A stretch of DNA of 64,000 nt from Elymus sibiricus. Lineage: Eukaryota > Streptophyta > Magnoliopsida > Poales > Poaceae. The translations under genes were made by a program, and so were the position numbers. The notes beneath the pieces are model-generated. The model saw only the letters and a list, made by a program, of their open reading frames with translations. It was not told where the DNA came from and ran no database searches. The stretch covers positions 399,555,630 through 399,619,629 of the forward strand of contig CM077668.1 of assembly GCA_039707655.1 (NCBI GenBank), in the 5' to 3' direction. Below are positions 48,601-59,579 of the stretch, in pieces (the stretch's first letter is position 1; every line of letters begins with the position of its first letter).

Positions 48601-49156
48601 CTGGGTTATTTGGATCCTCCTCTGGCGGTAGGCTGAAATTTATCATGAGCGAGTTCCAAAGCTGATCTTTGCATCTATCGTCGACATAAGAAACTCCATC
48701 GTCCTTCTTCTTATTCCATTCTTGGATGCTGATCGGGACGCTGTCCCTAACAACAACTCCGCACTGATGTATAAATCGGTCTTGGGTCCGCTTGGGAACA
48801 GTCGTTTTGCCATCTGGATCGACTTGTTCGATCGTGAACCTTTCATTCTCGCCCAACCTTTTCTTCGGGCCTCGTCTCCTTATAGAAGTTTGGCTCAATC
48901 CGGAGGGCTAAAAGAAGAAAGAAGTGTTAATATATGTACATACAAAACAATTAATGCATCTAGTCAGCAGAGGCTTAATTAATATATATACCTCGCCGGA
49001 CTTTGCAACAGTTAAGGCTCCAACACTGGCGAAGCCGTCATCTTCTCTTCCCTCACCATCGGAGTTGTTGAGAAACTGTGAGGGGCTATCATCACCTTCG
49101 TCGCGGATTATATCCCCCAACATCTCTTCTTTTTCTAAGTCTTTGTCGTGTTCCAT
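45390..49156 (-). pseudogene. CACTA second gene: plant-transposase domain plus Ulp1-like (C48) protease domain
   Basis: Exons inferred on the minus strand: 48992-49156 (ATG at 49154-49156), 46475-48907, 46223-46417, 46035-46145, ~45880-45953, 45677-45770 and 45390-45530. An acidic N-terminus precedes a Transposase_24-like segment (RRRGPKKRL...CGVVVRDSVPISIQEW), then a DUF8039-like region (DGFAIVGVDEVTKGFEGLEL), a long Pro/Gln tract and a C-terminal cysteine-protease fold: His in FHYILLAIQL, Asp in VVVLDS, Cys in GNNLCGYYVC. Such proteins are common partners of TNP2 in grass CACTA elements; protease activity is inferred. An extra A near 48465 shifts the frame and two consecutive stops (TAA TAG) lie near 48404-48409, so the copy is dead, although the catalytic residues persist. 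Confidence 0.85.
45552..45615. repeat. (AT)n microsatellite
   Basis: About 64 bp of AT dinucleotides, in the last intron of the Ulp1-like gene. Confidence 0.95.
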
Positions 49157-51154
49157 AGTTTCTGCAAATATTACAACATGGCAATATACAACCATGAGAG
49201 ATGGATTAGTGGTAAACATAGACCTAATCACAACAAGGAATCATATGCATATGAGCAATGGATTAGTGGATTATCGGGGTTATGTTTTAACGACCCCCTC
49301 CCCCCTCATGTCGAAGTTATACCGAAATTATCGGGGTTATGTTTTAACACGACCCCCCCCCTCATGTCGAAGTCAATGAACAACATGAAAATTTGTAAGT
49401 GATTGCTAAACTTTTATGCTTCATTTATATGAAGATCAATTATCCAATATAACTATGTTCGCGATATGAGGCATTGGACATTATCTAGAATCATATCTGA
49501 TGAGTCGTCCTATCTTTCGGGAGAGGATACTTTGCGGACCGCCTCTCTCATGCCTGTCCGACGTGCAAATCAGGTTTTCATATGCCTCAAAATCAAAGTT
49601 ATCGGGGTTATGTTCTAACGACCCCCCCCCCCTTCTCATGTCAAAGTTACGACGATATTTGTACAAGATGAATACAGGATTTATACACAAGATGAATACA
49701 AGATTTATACACAAGTTGAATACACAATTAACTCAACAAATGAACCAACCATCATCCTATGAACAAAACTCAACATACGACAAATGGACACCTTTTGTCG
49801 AACAACGGAGGGACGATCGGGGACCAACTCCACGGAGATGCAACACCACAACCTGTAATTCCACCAAGTGAAAAAAAATTAGGCAAACCCAAGTATGCCA
49901 CTGGATAGAATGGAAGATTTTAGTTGAAATGGACCTATAAAGATCATGGCAAACGTATGCACGGAACTCAATTGGTGATCAAAGCAATATGCAATGCAAA
50001 TCTGTCCATTATAGCTAGATACCAATTTGAAAGCAAGATTTGAACATGCTACAGAATTTCTACATGGCAACAAATGGCATGACATGAATGTACATGTAAC
50101 ACATGGCAAAACATGCTTACTGAACTAATTCAAATGACCCCTAGATCAATGGCAATCATCATGACAAGTTGACAAGTATTAACAGATTTTCAGACTTAGT
50201 GATATTTGCATGGCATGGCAGAAATGAATAGATAGCAAGTTTACAAGCTTGTAGCACTCACTACAGGTCCTAACATGGCATGAACTAAAATCTACGAGCA
50301 AGATGACATCAAAATGCTCCTACTTCATGTTCAAAGATTGCCCAAAAGATGCTTGCATTAAAACATACAAAAAAGACAAAATGAACTCTAATGCAAACAT
50401 TTTGTTCTTCAATTTGTTTTAGTAACCACTCATCATATCTCAATTTTGGAGCACATCTCACATAGCTATTTAACAACATCTCAAATTGACAAAAAAGCTA
50501 ATGAATCTATTTTAGAAACTATTTTAGAAACTAAGTTGGAATTTATATTTATCCTAGTTTCTTTGATTTACAAAGGAACCATATTTTCTATAATTCTTCT
50601 GCACCCACAAAAATTATCCTAGCAACTAGGCAGTACCCACAACCCATTTCACCAAAAACTTTAAGTTCCACAGTTCAAAATTTTCAAATTCCATCCAGTT
50701 CAAATTTGTTCCAGATTCAAACTCCATGACCAAAACCTATTTTTAATTGCTCCAAAAATTCTGAAACTTTGCCAGACCCTATTATATGCTTCAACACCTC
50801 ACCACAAAAATTCCCAAGAATTCCTAAAATCCATAGGACCCTCTGGCATTTCATCATACATGTGGTGTGCACACTGTTCACCCTGTCGGGGGGGGATAGG
50901 AGGAGGAGGAGGGGATCGGGGCGGCGCTCACAGCGAGGAGGCGTCGGCGACGGCGTCGGGGCAGGGCTCGGCGACGGCGGCGTCGGGGCAGGGCTCGGCG
51001 ACGGCGACGTTTAGGGCGCGCCGAGGGCGTCGGCGAGGGGGGAACGACTCGGAGGCGACGGCGATCTCCGGCGTAGCAGCCTGGCGGCGTCGTGCTGTGG
51101 TTCGGCGTCGGGGGAGAGAATGGGAGAAAAAAATTGAAGTGCTGCTTATATACC
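49157..51154. other. CACTA-2 upstream region of the second gene
   Basis: No coding exon found beyond 49156. A ~50 bp segment with ATTATCGGGGTTATGTTTTAA occurs near 49271, 49327 and 49597 (listed by its core TCGGGGTTATGTT). 50885-51120 is GC-rich with repeated GGCGACGGCG and GGGGCAGGGCTCGGCGACGG blocks and resembles a 5' UTR/promoter; that reading is inference. Confidence 0.5.
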
Positions 51155-51355
51155 CAACCCTTTAGTCCCGGTTGGTGGCTCCAACCGGGACTAAAGGCCC
51201 CCCTTTAGTCCCGGTCCGAGCCACCAACCGGGACTAAAGGGTTGGGTTTCGCGCCCTTTGGGCTGGTGAAATTCACCTTTAGTCCCGGTTGGTGGGTCGG
51301 ACCGGGACTAAAGGGGGGCCTTTAGTCCCGGTTGGAGCCACCAACCGGGACTAAA
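51155..51355. repeat. Internal TTTAGTCCCGG array between the two CACTA-2 genes
   Basis: At least seven motif copies in inverted pairs, homologous to 46-240. It is 6 kb from either terminus, so it is not subterminal in the usual sense. Confidence 0.85.
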
Positions 51356-52463
51356 GGATGGCACAGCCGTGGGGTGGTGAAAGTTTAGTCCCACCTCGCC
51401 AAGCGAGAGGAGATCGCACCGGTTTATATACGCGGCTGCGATGTCTCTCCCAAGCTCCTCTCTAAAGCAGGCAGTTAATTGCCTAACCTCTACCCTGTTG
51501 GGCCTACTAGCCCCGCGGGCCTGCATCCTGGCCCATATATAGTTGGGTTTCTAGTCGTATGCAGGCCGTTGTGTCTGCTGGTAGGCGGGTATTTTTTTTA
51601 TTTTTTATGTTATTTTTTGCATATGTTATGTTTTTTTTATTTTTTATGTTATTTTTTGCATATGTTATGTCAATTTTAATATTCTTTCATAACCACTATA
51701 AAATATATGGCACAAGTTATGTCTTTTTATTTTTTATGTTATGGCAATTTTAATTTTTTGCATATGTTATGTTTTTTTATTTTTTATGTTATTTTTTGCA
51801 TATGTTATGTCAATTTTAATATTCTTTCATAACCACTATAAAATATATGGCACATGTTATGTCTTTTTATTTTTTATGTTATGGCAATTTTAATTTTTTG
51901 CATATGTTATGTTTTTTTAATTTTTATGTTATTTTTTGCATATGTTATGTCAATTTTAATATTCTTTCATAACCACTATAAAATATATGGCACATGTTAT
52001 GTCTTTTTATTTTTTTATGTTATTTTTTATGTTATGGCAATTTTAATTTTTTGCATATGTACCTCATTTTTATATAATTTGAAGTTAATATTATTTTGAT
52101 CATAACTAGAGTTTTATAAAAGCTTTTTAGTTGATTCTTTTTTCTATTGAAGAATATTATCAGGTGGTGGTTTGTCAATATGTTTTTGAAAATATTAAGC
52201 GACCAACTGGTGCTCAGAAGACATTCATATTTTGTTTGGACATAATTGCATTGATTAACTCCTCTATATAATTAAAATACTGAAAGGATATGAATAATTG
52301 AAATTTCATAACTTAATAAATAATTATTATAAAATCATGTTTCAAATGCCAAAATGCCCTAGCTATCTCTTACAAAGATTCCCTCCGGTTTGACCGAAGT
52401 GGCACTTTCCAGCTATAAGTCCGGAAACTCACACTAGAGAGAAAGTGATGGCGGTGAAGCCGG
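51356..52463. repeat. CACTA-2 spacer with ~140 bp tandem repeats
   Basis: 51365-51570 matches CACTA-1. From 51619 to about 52050 three ~140 bp units (starts near 51619, 51760, 51900) share GCATATGTTATGTTTTTTT and CTTTCATAACCACTATAAAA (given separately). 52060-52370 is AT-rich without gene; ~52370-52463 matches the DNA 3' of TNP2 in CACTA-1. Confidence 0.8.
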
Positions 52464-55400
52464 TCACATCCCAGAGTGGGATCTTGGGGTATAAAACAAT
52501 TTCTTCACGTGTGTCCCATGCTTATTGCGCCGTAACCATGGATAATCTTCATCATTTAACAGGATGCTTGGGTCAGTCTTCACTCTGAAGGGAGAAATTT
52601 CATGAAACTTTTCATAATCTTCTGACATGTCTGTCTTGTCCTCCACTCCCACGATGTTTCTTTTCCCTGAAAGAACTATGTGGCGCTTTGGCTCATCGTA
52701 TGATGTATTCGCTTCCTTATCTTTTCTTTTTCTCGGTTTGGTAGACATGTCCTTCACATAGAAAACCTGCGCCACATCATTGGCTAGGACGAATGGTTCG
52801 TCTGTGTACCCAAGATTGTTGAGATCCACTGTTGTCATTCCGTACTGCGGGTCTACCTGTACCCCGCCTCCTGACAGATTGACCCACTTGCACCGAAACA
52901 AAGGGACCTTAAAATCACGTCCATAGTCAAGTTCCCATATGTCCTCTATGTAACCATAATATGTGTCCTTTGCCCTATTGGTGTTTGCTGCATCAAAGCG
53001 GACACTACTGTTTTGGTTGGTGCTCTTTTTATCTTGGGCGATCGTGTAAAATGTATTCCCATTTATCTCGTACCCTTGGAAAGTCAATACAGTCAAAGAT
53101 GGTGTCCTGGCCAACAAGTACAACTCATCTCCAACAGTGGTGTTACCCATGAGATGTGTTTGCAACCAACCGCCGAAAGTCCCCATGTGTTCACGTGTAA
53201 TCCAGTCGTCAGACTGCTCCGGTTGTTTGGAGCGTAGAATATTCTTGTGTTCATTGATATACGGGGCCACCAAGGTAGAATTCTGTAGAACTGTGTAGTG
53301 TGCTTGCGCCCAAGAATGCCCGTCCCTACATATTATTGAGTGCGGTCCTAGCGTGCCTTTTCCACCCAGTCTTCCCTCATGCCGCGATTCAGGAACACCA
53401 ATCGGCTTAAGGTCAGGAATAAAGTCAACACAAAACACCAATCCTCTGTTTGATGGCCCGTGGAGATGCTTCCTTCTGGCCTAGCACGGTTACGAACATA
53501 TTTCTTTAAGACTCCCATGAACCTCTCAAAGGGGAACATATTGTGTAGAAATACAGGACCCAGAATTGCAATCTCGTCGACTAGGTGAACTAGGATGTGC
53601 GTCATAATATTGAAGAAGGATGGTGGGAACACCAACTCAAAACTGACAAGACATTGGACCAAATCATTCTGTAGCCTTGGTAGGATTTCTGGATCTATTA
53701 CCTTCTGAGAAATTGCATCGAGGAATGCACATAGCTTCACAATGGCTAATCGAACATTTTCTGGTAGAAGCCCCCTCAATGCAACCGGAAGCAGTTGCGT
53801 CATAATCACGTGGCAGTCATGAGACTTTAGGTTCTAGAATTTTTTTTCTCTGCCATATTTATTATTCCCTTTATATTCGACGAGAAGCCAGACGGGACCT
53901 TGATACTGAGCAGGCATTCAAAAAATATTTCCTTCTCTGCTTTGGTAAGAGCGTAGCTGGCAGGACCTTGATACTTCTTTGGATGCATGCCGTCTTTTTC
54001 GTTCATACGTTGCTGGTCCTCCCGTGCCTCCGGTGTATCTTTTGTCTTCCCATACACGCCCAAGAAGCCTAGCAGGTTCACGCAAAGATTCTTCGTCACG
54101 TGCATCACGTCGATTGCAGAGCGGACCTCTAGGTCTTTCCAATAGGGTAGGTCCCAAAATATAGATTTCTTCTTCCACATGGTTGCGTGTCCGTCAGCGT
54201 CATTCAGAACAGATTGTCCGCCAGGACCCATTCCAAAGATTACTTGTAAATCCTTGACCATATCAAGTATATCATCACCAGTACGGAGGACAGGCTTCTT
54301 CCGGTGATCTGCCTCACCTTTGAAATGCTTGCCTTTCTTTCTTAAGGCATGCTTGGTCGGAAGAAATCGACGATGTCCCAGGTACACATTCTTCTTGCAT
54401 TTGTCCAAATATATACTTTCAGTCTCATTTAAACAGTGCGTGCATGCGTTGTATCCCTTGTTTGTCTGTCCTGAAAGGTTACTAAGAGCAGGCCAATCAT
54501 TGATGGTTACAAACAGCAACGCTCGTACGTCAAATTCCTGTTGTTTGTGCTCATCCCACACACGTACACCTTTTATGTCCCACAGCTGTAAAAGTTCTTC
54601 AACTAATGGCCTTAGGTACACATCAATGTCGTTGCCGGGTTGCTTAGGGCCTTGGATGAGCACTGGCATCATAATGAACTTCCGCTTCATGCACAACCAA
54701 GGAGGAAGGTTATAGATACATAGAGTCACGGGACAGGTGATATGATTGCTGCTCTGCTCCCCAAAAGGATTAATGCCATCTGCACTTAAACCAAACCATA
54801 AGTTCCTTGCGTCACCTGCAAAGTCCGGCCACTTTCTCTCGATTTTTCTCCACTGCAACCCATCAGAGGGTACTCTCAACTTTCCGTCTTTCTTACGGTC
54901 TTCTTTGTGACATCGCAACAACTTGGCATGCTCTTTGTTTCTGAACAGACGTTTCAACCGTGGTATTATAGGAGCATACCACATCACCTTGGCAGGAACC
55001 CTCTTCCTGGGGCGCTCGCCCTCAACATCACCAGGGTCATCTCGTCTGATCTTATACCGCAATGCGCCGCATACCGGGCTTGCATTCAAATTCTCGTACT
55101 CCTCACCGCGGTAGAGGATGCAGTCATTAGGGCATGCATGTATCTTCTGCACCTCTAATCCTAGAGGGCAGAGAACCTTCTTTGCTTCGTACGTACTATC
55201 AGGCAATTCGTTATCCTTTGGAAGCTTCTTCTTCACTATTTTCAGTAGCTTCCCAAATCCCTTGTCAGGTACACCATTCTCTGCCTTCCATTGCAGCAAT
55301 TCCAGTGCGGTACCGAGCTTTGTGTTGCCATCTTCGCAATTTGGGTACAACTCTTTTTTGTGATCCTCTAACATGCGATCGAACTTCAACTTCTCCCTTT

Positions 55401-55797
55401 CACTTCCGCATCCTCTCTGTGCATCAACAATGACCCGGCGAAGATCATCATCGGGCACATCTGGTGCCTCTTGATCTTCAGCTTACCCCGTTGCAGTATC
55501 ACCGTATTCAGGGAACATAGGATAGTTGTCATCATCCTCTTCTTCTTCGTTGTCTTCCATCATAACCCCTCTTTCTCCGTGCTTGGTCCAAACATTATAG
55601 TGTGGCATGAAACCCTTCTCAAGCAGGTGGAAGTGAAGGGTTTTCGAGGAAGAGTAATCCTTCGTATTCCCACAGACAGTACATGGACAATACATAAAAC
55701 CATTCTGCTTATTTGTCTCAGCCACTTCGAGAAAATTATGCAGGCCCGTAATGTACTCGGATGTGCGTCGGTCACCGTACATCCATTGCCAGTTCAT
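52464..55797 (-). pseudogene. TNP2-type CACTA transposase gene, multiply disabled (CACTA-2)
   Basis: Start at ATG 55795-55797. The same domain order as the CACTA-1 copy: CPCTVC zinc-binding-like N-terminus, TNP2/Transposase_21 core, DUF4218-like and DUF4216-like C-terminal parts. Lesions: TAA at 55483-55485 just before the empty LTR site, an in-frame TAG plus a 2 nt insertion in a T-run near 53836-53846, and a ~4 nt deletion near 53436-53441. The normal C-terminal TAG has become TTG, so the last frame runs on to 52464. It retains the Cys codon that is a stop in CACTA-1. High similarity to that copy shows one shared family; the lesions differ, so they arose independently. Confidence 0.92.
55469..55473. 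other. Empty target site equivalent to the solo-LTR insertion
   Basis: A single TCTTG between GGTGCC and ATCTTCA. CACTA-1 has the same flanks with TCTTG duplicated around the LTR. Confidence 0.95.
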
Positions 55798-56024
55798 CTG
55801 CGTGCATTATATAATTAAGTGTATCAAAAACCATTACAGAACATCATGAATAGAAAAATGACCAAATTAATACAAGTTCATCATCACATTAAAACCAAAG
55901 TACAGTAGTGATCAAATGTTATTACTGAAAAAATAAATACATAAAGTTCATACATAATTCTCATAGAACAACATACAGCTCTCTAGAGCATCTAATTAAA
56001 ACATACATTGAAACTAACATACAA

Positions 56025-56468
56025 CTATGTAAAATATTTAAATGCAACAACAAATGCGATCAAAATCGCAACTAAGTTAACAATTGATCCAACAGCATAA
56101 TGATACCAAGCCTCATTATCAATGGCATATTTTCTAATCTTTCTAATCTTCAAGCGCATTGCATCCATCTGGATCTTGTGTAGATCGACGACATCGGCAA
56201 CATGCAACTCCAATTTCATCTTCTCTTCTTCAATTCTTTTCAATTTTTCTTTTAAATAATTGTTTTCTTTTTCAACTAAATTTAACCTCTCGACAAGAGG
56301 GTCGGTTGGAATTTCCGGTTCACATACCTCCTAGATAAAAACATCTATGTCACGTTGGTCGGCATAATTGTCATAAACACTAAATGAAACAAATAGTTAT
56401 AAAAGATAATATACCACATCCGAATCATAGACCAGACGAGAGCCGACGGGGGCGGATACCAAAACCAT
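56025..56468 (-). CDS. Small coiled-coil, single-membrane-span protein encoded by CACTA-2 (119 aa)
   Basis: Two exons inferred: 56415-56468 (ATG at 56466-56468, donor GTATAT) and 56025-56330 (acceptor ATCTAG). They join in phase to 119 residues: an N-terminal MVLVSAPVGSRLVYDSDV, an acidic linker, a Lys/Glu/Leu-rich stretch of ~50 residues with coiled-coil character (LVEKENNYLKEKLKRIEEEK) and a hydrophobic C-terminal helix (VGSIVNLVAILIAFVVAF) ending KYFT. This predicts a tail-anchored membrane protein. It lies upstream of TNP2 on the same strand. CACTA-1 lacks it. No lesion seen, unlike its neighbours. I do not recognise a family; splicing is predicted only. Confidence 0.6.
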
Positions 56469-57054
56469 GGCACTATATAATAACAAACAATAATACAAGT
56501 AAGAAAATTATACAAGTAGCTATCTAAATCATACAAGTTAGAATTTTTTCTTTTAAAAAGAAGATAAGAACAAGAGGCTCACCACGGTGGTGCTGGCGAC
56601 GAGATCGGCGCGGGCGATCGACGGCGGTGAGGATGGGGACGGGGACGGGACGGCACCCTACACATGTGCAAACTCTAAGAAGTGAATTTGAGCTCAAATT
56701 GTGCATCTAAATCAAAAGAACTCCCACGTACACACCTCCATTAAAACCCACAAACCACTCTGCTTCTAGAGCATTTGAAATGAGCTAAACTAGCAGTGAG
56801 AGATGAAAGGATGAAGTTGCTAACCTTTTAGAACACTTGGATAGTTGGTGCACCGCCAAACCTAGACAAATCTTGGGGAAAATGTAGCTTGGAGGTCGAG
56901 CTTAGAGAGGAGAAAGCTTAAGTGTGGCTCGGGCATTTCATCAAACACCTCATGTGCATAGGAGGTGAGAACAGAGTAGCACACACCTCCCACACGCCGG
57001 CCGGCCAAAAAACAGAGGAGTGAGCGCGCAGGGGCGAGCATATATATAGGCATC

Positions 57055-57323
57055 TTTTTAGTCCCGGTTGGTGTCTAGAACCGGGACTGAAGACTGGCCT
57101 TTAGTCCCGGTTCCGGACACCAACCGGGACTAAAGGGGTTGCGCCAGGAGCGAGGCCCTTTAGTCCCGGTTGGTGGCTGGAACCGGGACTGGTGCCTGCC
57201 GAGGCCCGGCCGGCGTCCTGGCCGCTCGAACCGGGACTGATGCATGCATCAGTCCCGGTTCGTAAGTAGACCGGGACTGTTGCTCTGATCTGGCAAAAAC
57301 CAATGCCTTGTTTTCTACTAGTG
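57055..57323 (-). repeat. Right subterminal repeats and terminus of CACTA-2
   Basis: Inverted TAGTCCCGGTT pairs leading to TTTTCTACTAGTG at 57323, closely matching 7658-7950. Confidence 0.9.
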
Positions 57324-58133
57324 CCCCCTCCCCCTTGCTCCTATATATAGTGGAGGGGAGGGAGGGCAGTAGGACTCCAAGCCTTGGCGCCTCCCCCCCT
57401 CTCTTCCGGTTCCGTTTTCTCCTCCGATCGCATCTCCGGTAGCGCTTGGCGAAGCCCTGCCGGGATAGCACCACCACCATCTCCACCACGCCGTCGTGCT
57501 GGTCGAGATCCCATCTACTTCTCCTCCCTCGCTTGCTGGATCAAGAGGAGACGTCATCGAGCCGCACCTGTGCTGAACGCGGAGGTGCCGTCCGTTTGGT
57601 ACTTCATCGGATTAGATCACGATTGGATCGTGAAGAGTACGAATACATCAACCGCGTTTTATACGCTTCCGCTTTTGGTCTACAAGGGTATGTAGACACA
57701 CTCCCCTCTCGTTGCTATGCTTCTCATAGATAGATCTTGGGTGATTCGTATGAAATTTTTTGATTTTCGTGCTTCGTTCCCCATCAATTTGTTCGTATCA
57801 TGCTCCTCATTTTCTTATGTTCGGTCACATGCATGTGATTGGTGAAGATGAAGAGAGAGAGAGAGAAAAGAAATAATGAAAAATAAAAGAAAAGATGGTC
57901 CAGAGTGGGCCGCGTCCTACGTGGCGGACTGACCGGGCATTTCTGGCGCGTCCGCAGGCCCTCATCCTCCCCTAAATGGTCACAATATGAAGGTTTGCGA
58001 ATAGCCCGTATGTATAGGGATGATACGATGGATCTGGTTGGGTCATTTTTTTCCTTCTCTCTTCTCTTCGGACACTGACCATGCGTGTTCGCGGACATTT
58101 AAGAAGATTTTGAGAGGCCGACTGTAGATGCTC

Positions 58134-58623
58134 CAAAATATCCTTTGTACTAGGCGTCGCCGGCGCCCTTTGCACTAGACTGTTGGAGCGTGAGAGATGG
58201 AGGTCAGCTTGCTAGCTCCGGTCTCGACACTGGTCCGGGAGGATCCAGGTGGGCACGTGCCGCGGCGCTGGAAGCCATGATCGCTCGCCATGCGAGGCTT
58301 GTCGGCAGGTGTCGCGCCCCCATCCACCACCCCACCCCCACCCCCCACCCCGGGGGCTACGTAAAAGCACGCCGCCTGATTGGCCTGACCGAGCTGTGCA
58401 TATATCGATCCAGCTACCACCACATGCCACTGGCATCGACTTTCGTACGCATGTACCCTCGCACGCACGAAAAGAAGCCGGCGTACTCAGCGCTGGCTAG
58501 CTTAGGGTGGTGTAAGAAAGTGTATGTAGACGTCCATCGAGCAAGCTCACAATGGCATGGTATACAGGCATCTATCGTACGTATGTACAAACTGCATGCT
58601 TGTGGGTATTACCGGTCGGTGCC
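58134..58623. other. Intergenic DNA, nothing recognised
   Basis: Short overlapping open frames without family features; CCACCCC-type runs near 58325. No gene supported. Confidence 0.4.
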
Positions 58624-59312
58624 TACCCCATGCACATAGTTCAAAATGTTCTACACACAACCCTTTTTTTTTTACCCAACATGGTAGTTAAAAATATTTG
58701 ATATGATGCAATATCATTCAAAATTAGCTTGTCCACAATCTTTCGGTGGTCCCATTTCGGTCAAACGATATACACAGGTACTCTGCACTTGTACTTCAAA
58801 ATGTTCCAAGCAAGCCTCTTTGTTATTCAACGAGCTAGTTGGATATTTTTGATATGCTTCACCATTTTATTGAAATTTTTGCTTGTCAGACAATTTTTCT
58901 ATGGCCAGGTTTGCTCAAAAGAGAAGCCCAAGTACTCCGCACTTGTACTTCAAAATGTTCTAAACGAACCTTTGTTTAATAGTTAAACAAGCTAGTTGCA
59001 GATTTTGATATGATGCACCATCATTGAAATTTGCTTGTCAACGGTATTTCAATGGCCATTTTGCTCAAAAGATATATACAAGTACTCTACATTTGTAGTT
59101 CAAAATGTTCTAAGAAACCTGTATTTTCTATTCAACAAGCTAGTTGGATATTTTTTATACGATGCACTATTGTTGAAAATTTGCATGCCAATAATCTTTC
59201 ATTGGTCATTTTTCTCAAACGATATAGGCAGGTACTCTGCACTTGTAGTTAAAAATGTTCAGGATAAACCTTTCTTTTTTATTCCACAAGCTAGTTGGAT
59301 ATTTTTAATCTC
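58624..59312. repeat. Five ~152 bp tandem repeats upstream of the second NF-YB gene
   Basis: The core GTACTCTGCACTTGTA or a variant starts at 58778, 58932, 59082 and 59232, with an older unit near 58624. Each unit also has TTCAAAATGTTC, CAAGCTAGTTGGATATTTTT and CTCAAACGATATA-like boxes. Spacing is 150-154 bp. The array ends ~270 bp before the ATG and ~160 bp before the TATA box. Confidence 0.9.
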
Positions 59313-59473
59313 ATGGGCGAATAAATGTTACGGCCGCAATTTTTAAAATATTAAAGACGAATCATTAACCCGTGTGGAGTGGTGGACAACTGGGTCATGA
59401 CATACATTCCACACTTTTGAGTAGACCGAGAAAAAAATTGGGTAAGCAATGCAAAAAACCACGGCTCTCCGTG

Positions 59474-59480
59474 TATAAAA
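59474..59480 (+). promoter_or_regulatory. TATA box of the second NF-YB gene
   Basis: TATAAAA about 106 bp upstream of the ATG, inside a short GC palindrome region (CACGGCTC...AGAGCCGCGGCTC). Confidence 0.65.
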
Positions 59481-59579
59481 AGAGCCGCGGCTCTTCAACA
59501 CTGGCAATATCAGTACGGGTGCGAAGCCTACTTTCGGCGTGACCGAACTATATATCTCATTGTGACGTCCACGCTAAAT

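Larger units (their letters stand above)
44807..57323 (-). mobile_element. CACTA-2: complete 12.5 kb En/Spm-type transposon
   Basis: Termini CACTAGTAGAAAACAGGGC (44807) and its complement ending 57323, with CCC duplicated on both sides (44804-44806, 57324-57326). Minus-strand genes in transcription order are a small membrane protein (56468-56025), TNP2 (55797-52464) and a second gene with a Ulp1-like domain (49156-45390). It lies in the Copia 3' LTR, so it is younger than that element. Both large genes are broken. Confidence 0.95.
34801..57786 (+). mobile_element. BARE1/WIS/Angela-type Copia retrotransposon with nested insertions
   Basis: Element from TGTTGGAAATATGCCCT (34801) to CCCCATCA (57786), bounded by the perfect 5 bp duplication ATTTG (34796-34800, 57787-57791). 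It spans 23 kb because its 3' LTR holds a 1.7 kb retroposon and the 12.5 kb CACTA-2; without them it is ~8.8 kb, normal for this lineage. Over the first ~225 bp the LTRs differ at about five places by eye, indicating a fairly young insertion. Confidence 0.95.
41826..57786 (+). repeat. 3' LTR of the Copia element, in three pieces
   Basis: The pieces are 41826-42596, 44286-44806 and 57327-57786. Together they match the 5' LTR collinearly. The breaks correspond to GAACCA^TATGGG (retroposon) and GGGCTGCGCCC^CCC (CACTA-2). Confidence 0.95.
34753..58133. mobile_element. Small MITE-like element split by the Copia insertion
   Basis: GAGCATCTATAGT at 34753 and ACTGTAGATGCTC ending 58133 are near-perfect inverted ends. 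Without the Copia and one ATTTG the element would be about 390 bp. Confidence 0.5.

Noticed and set aside
49271..49648. Regularly repeated ~50 bp segments as a possible CRISPR-like array
   Set aside because: Only three copies with unequal spacing, in a plant transposon; they are ordinary duplicated spacer DNA.
59562..59579. Start of the second NF-YB gene at GTG 59562
   Set aside because: Nuclear plant genes normally start at ATG; the first in-frame ATG is 59580.
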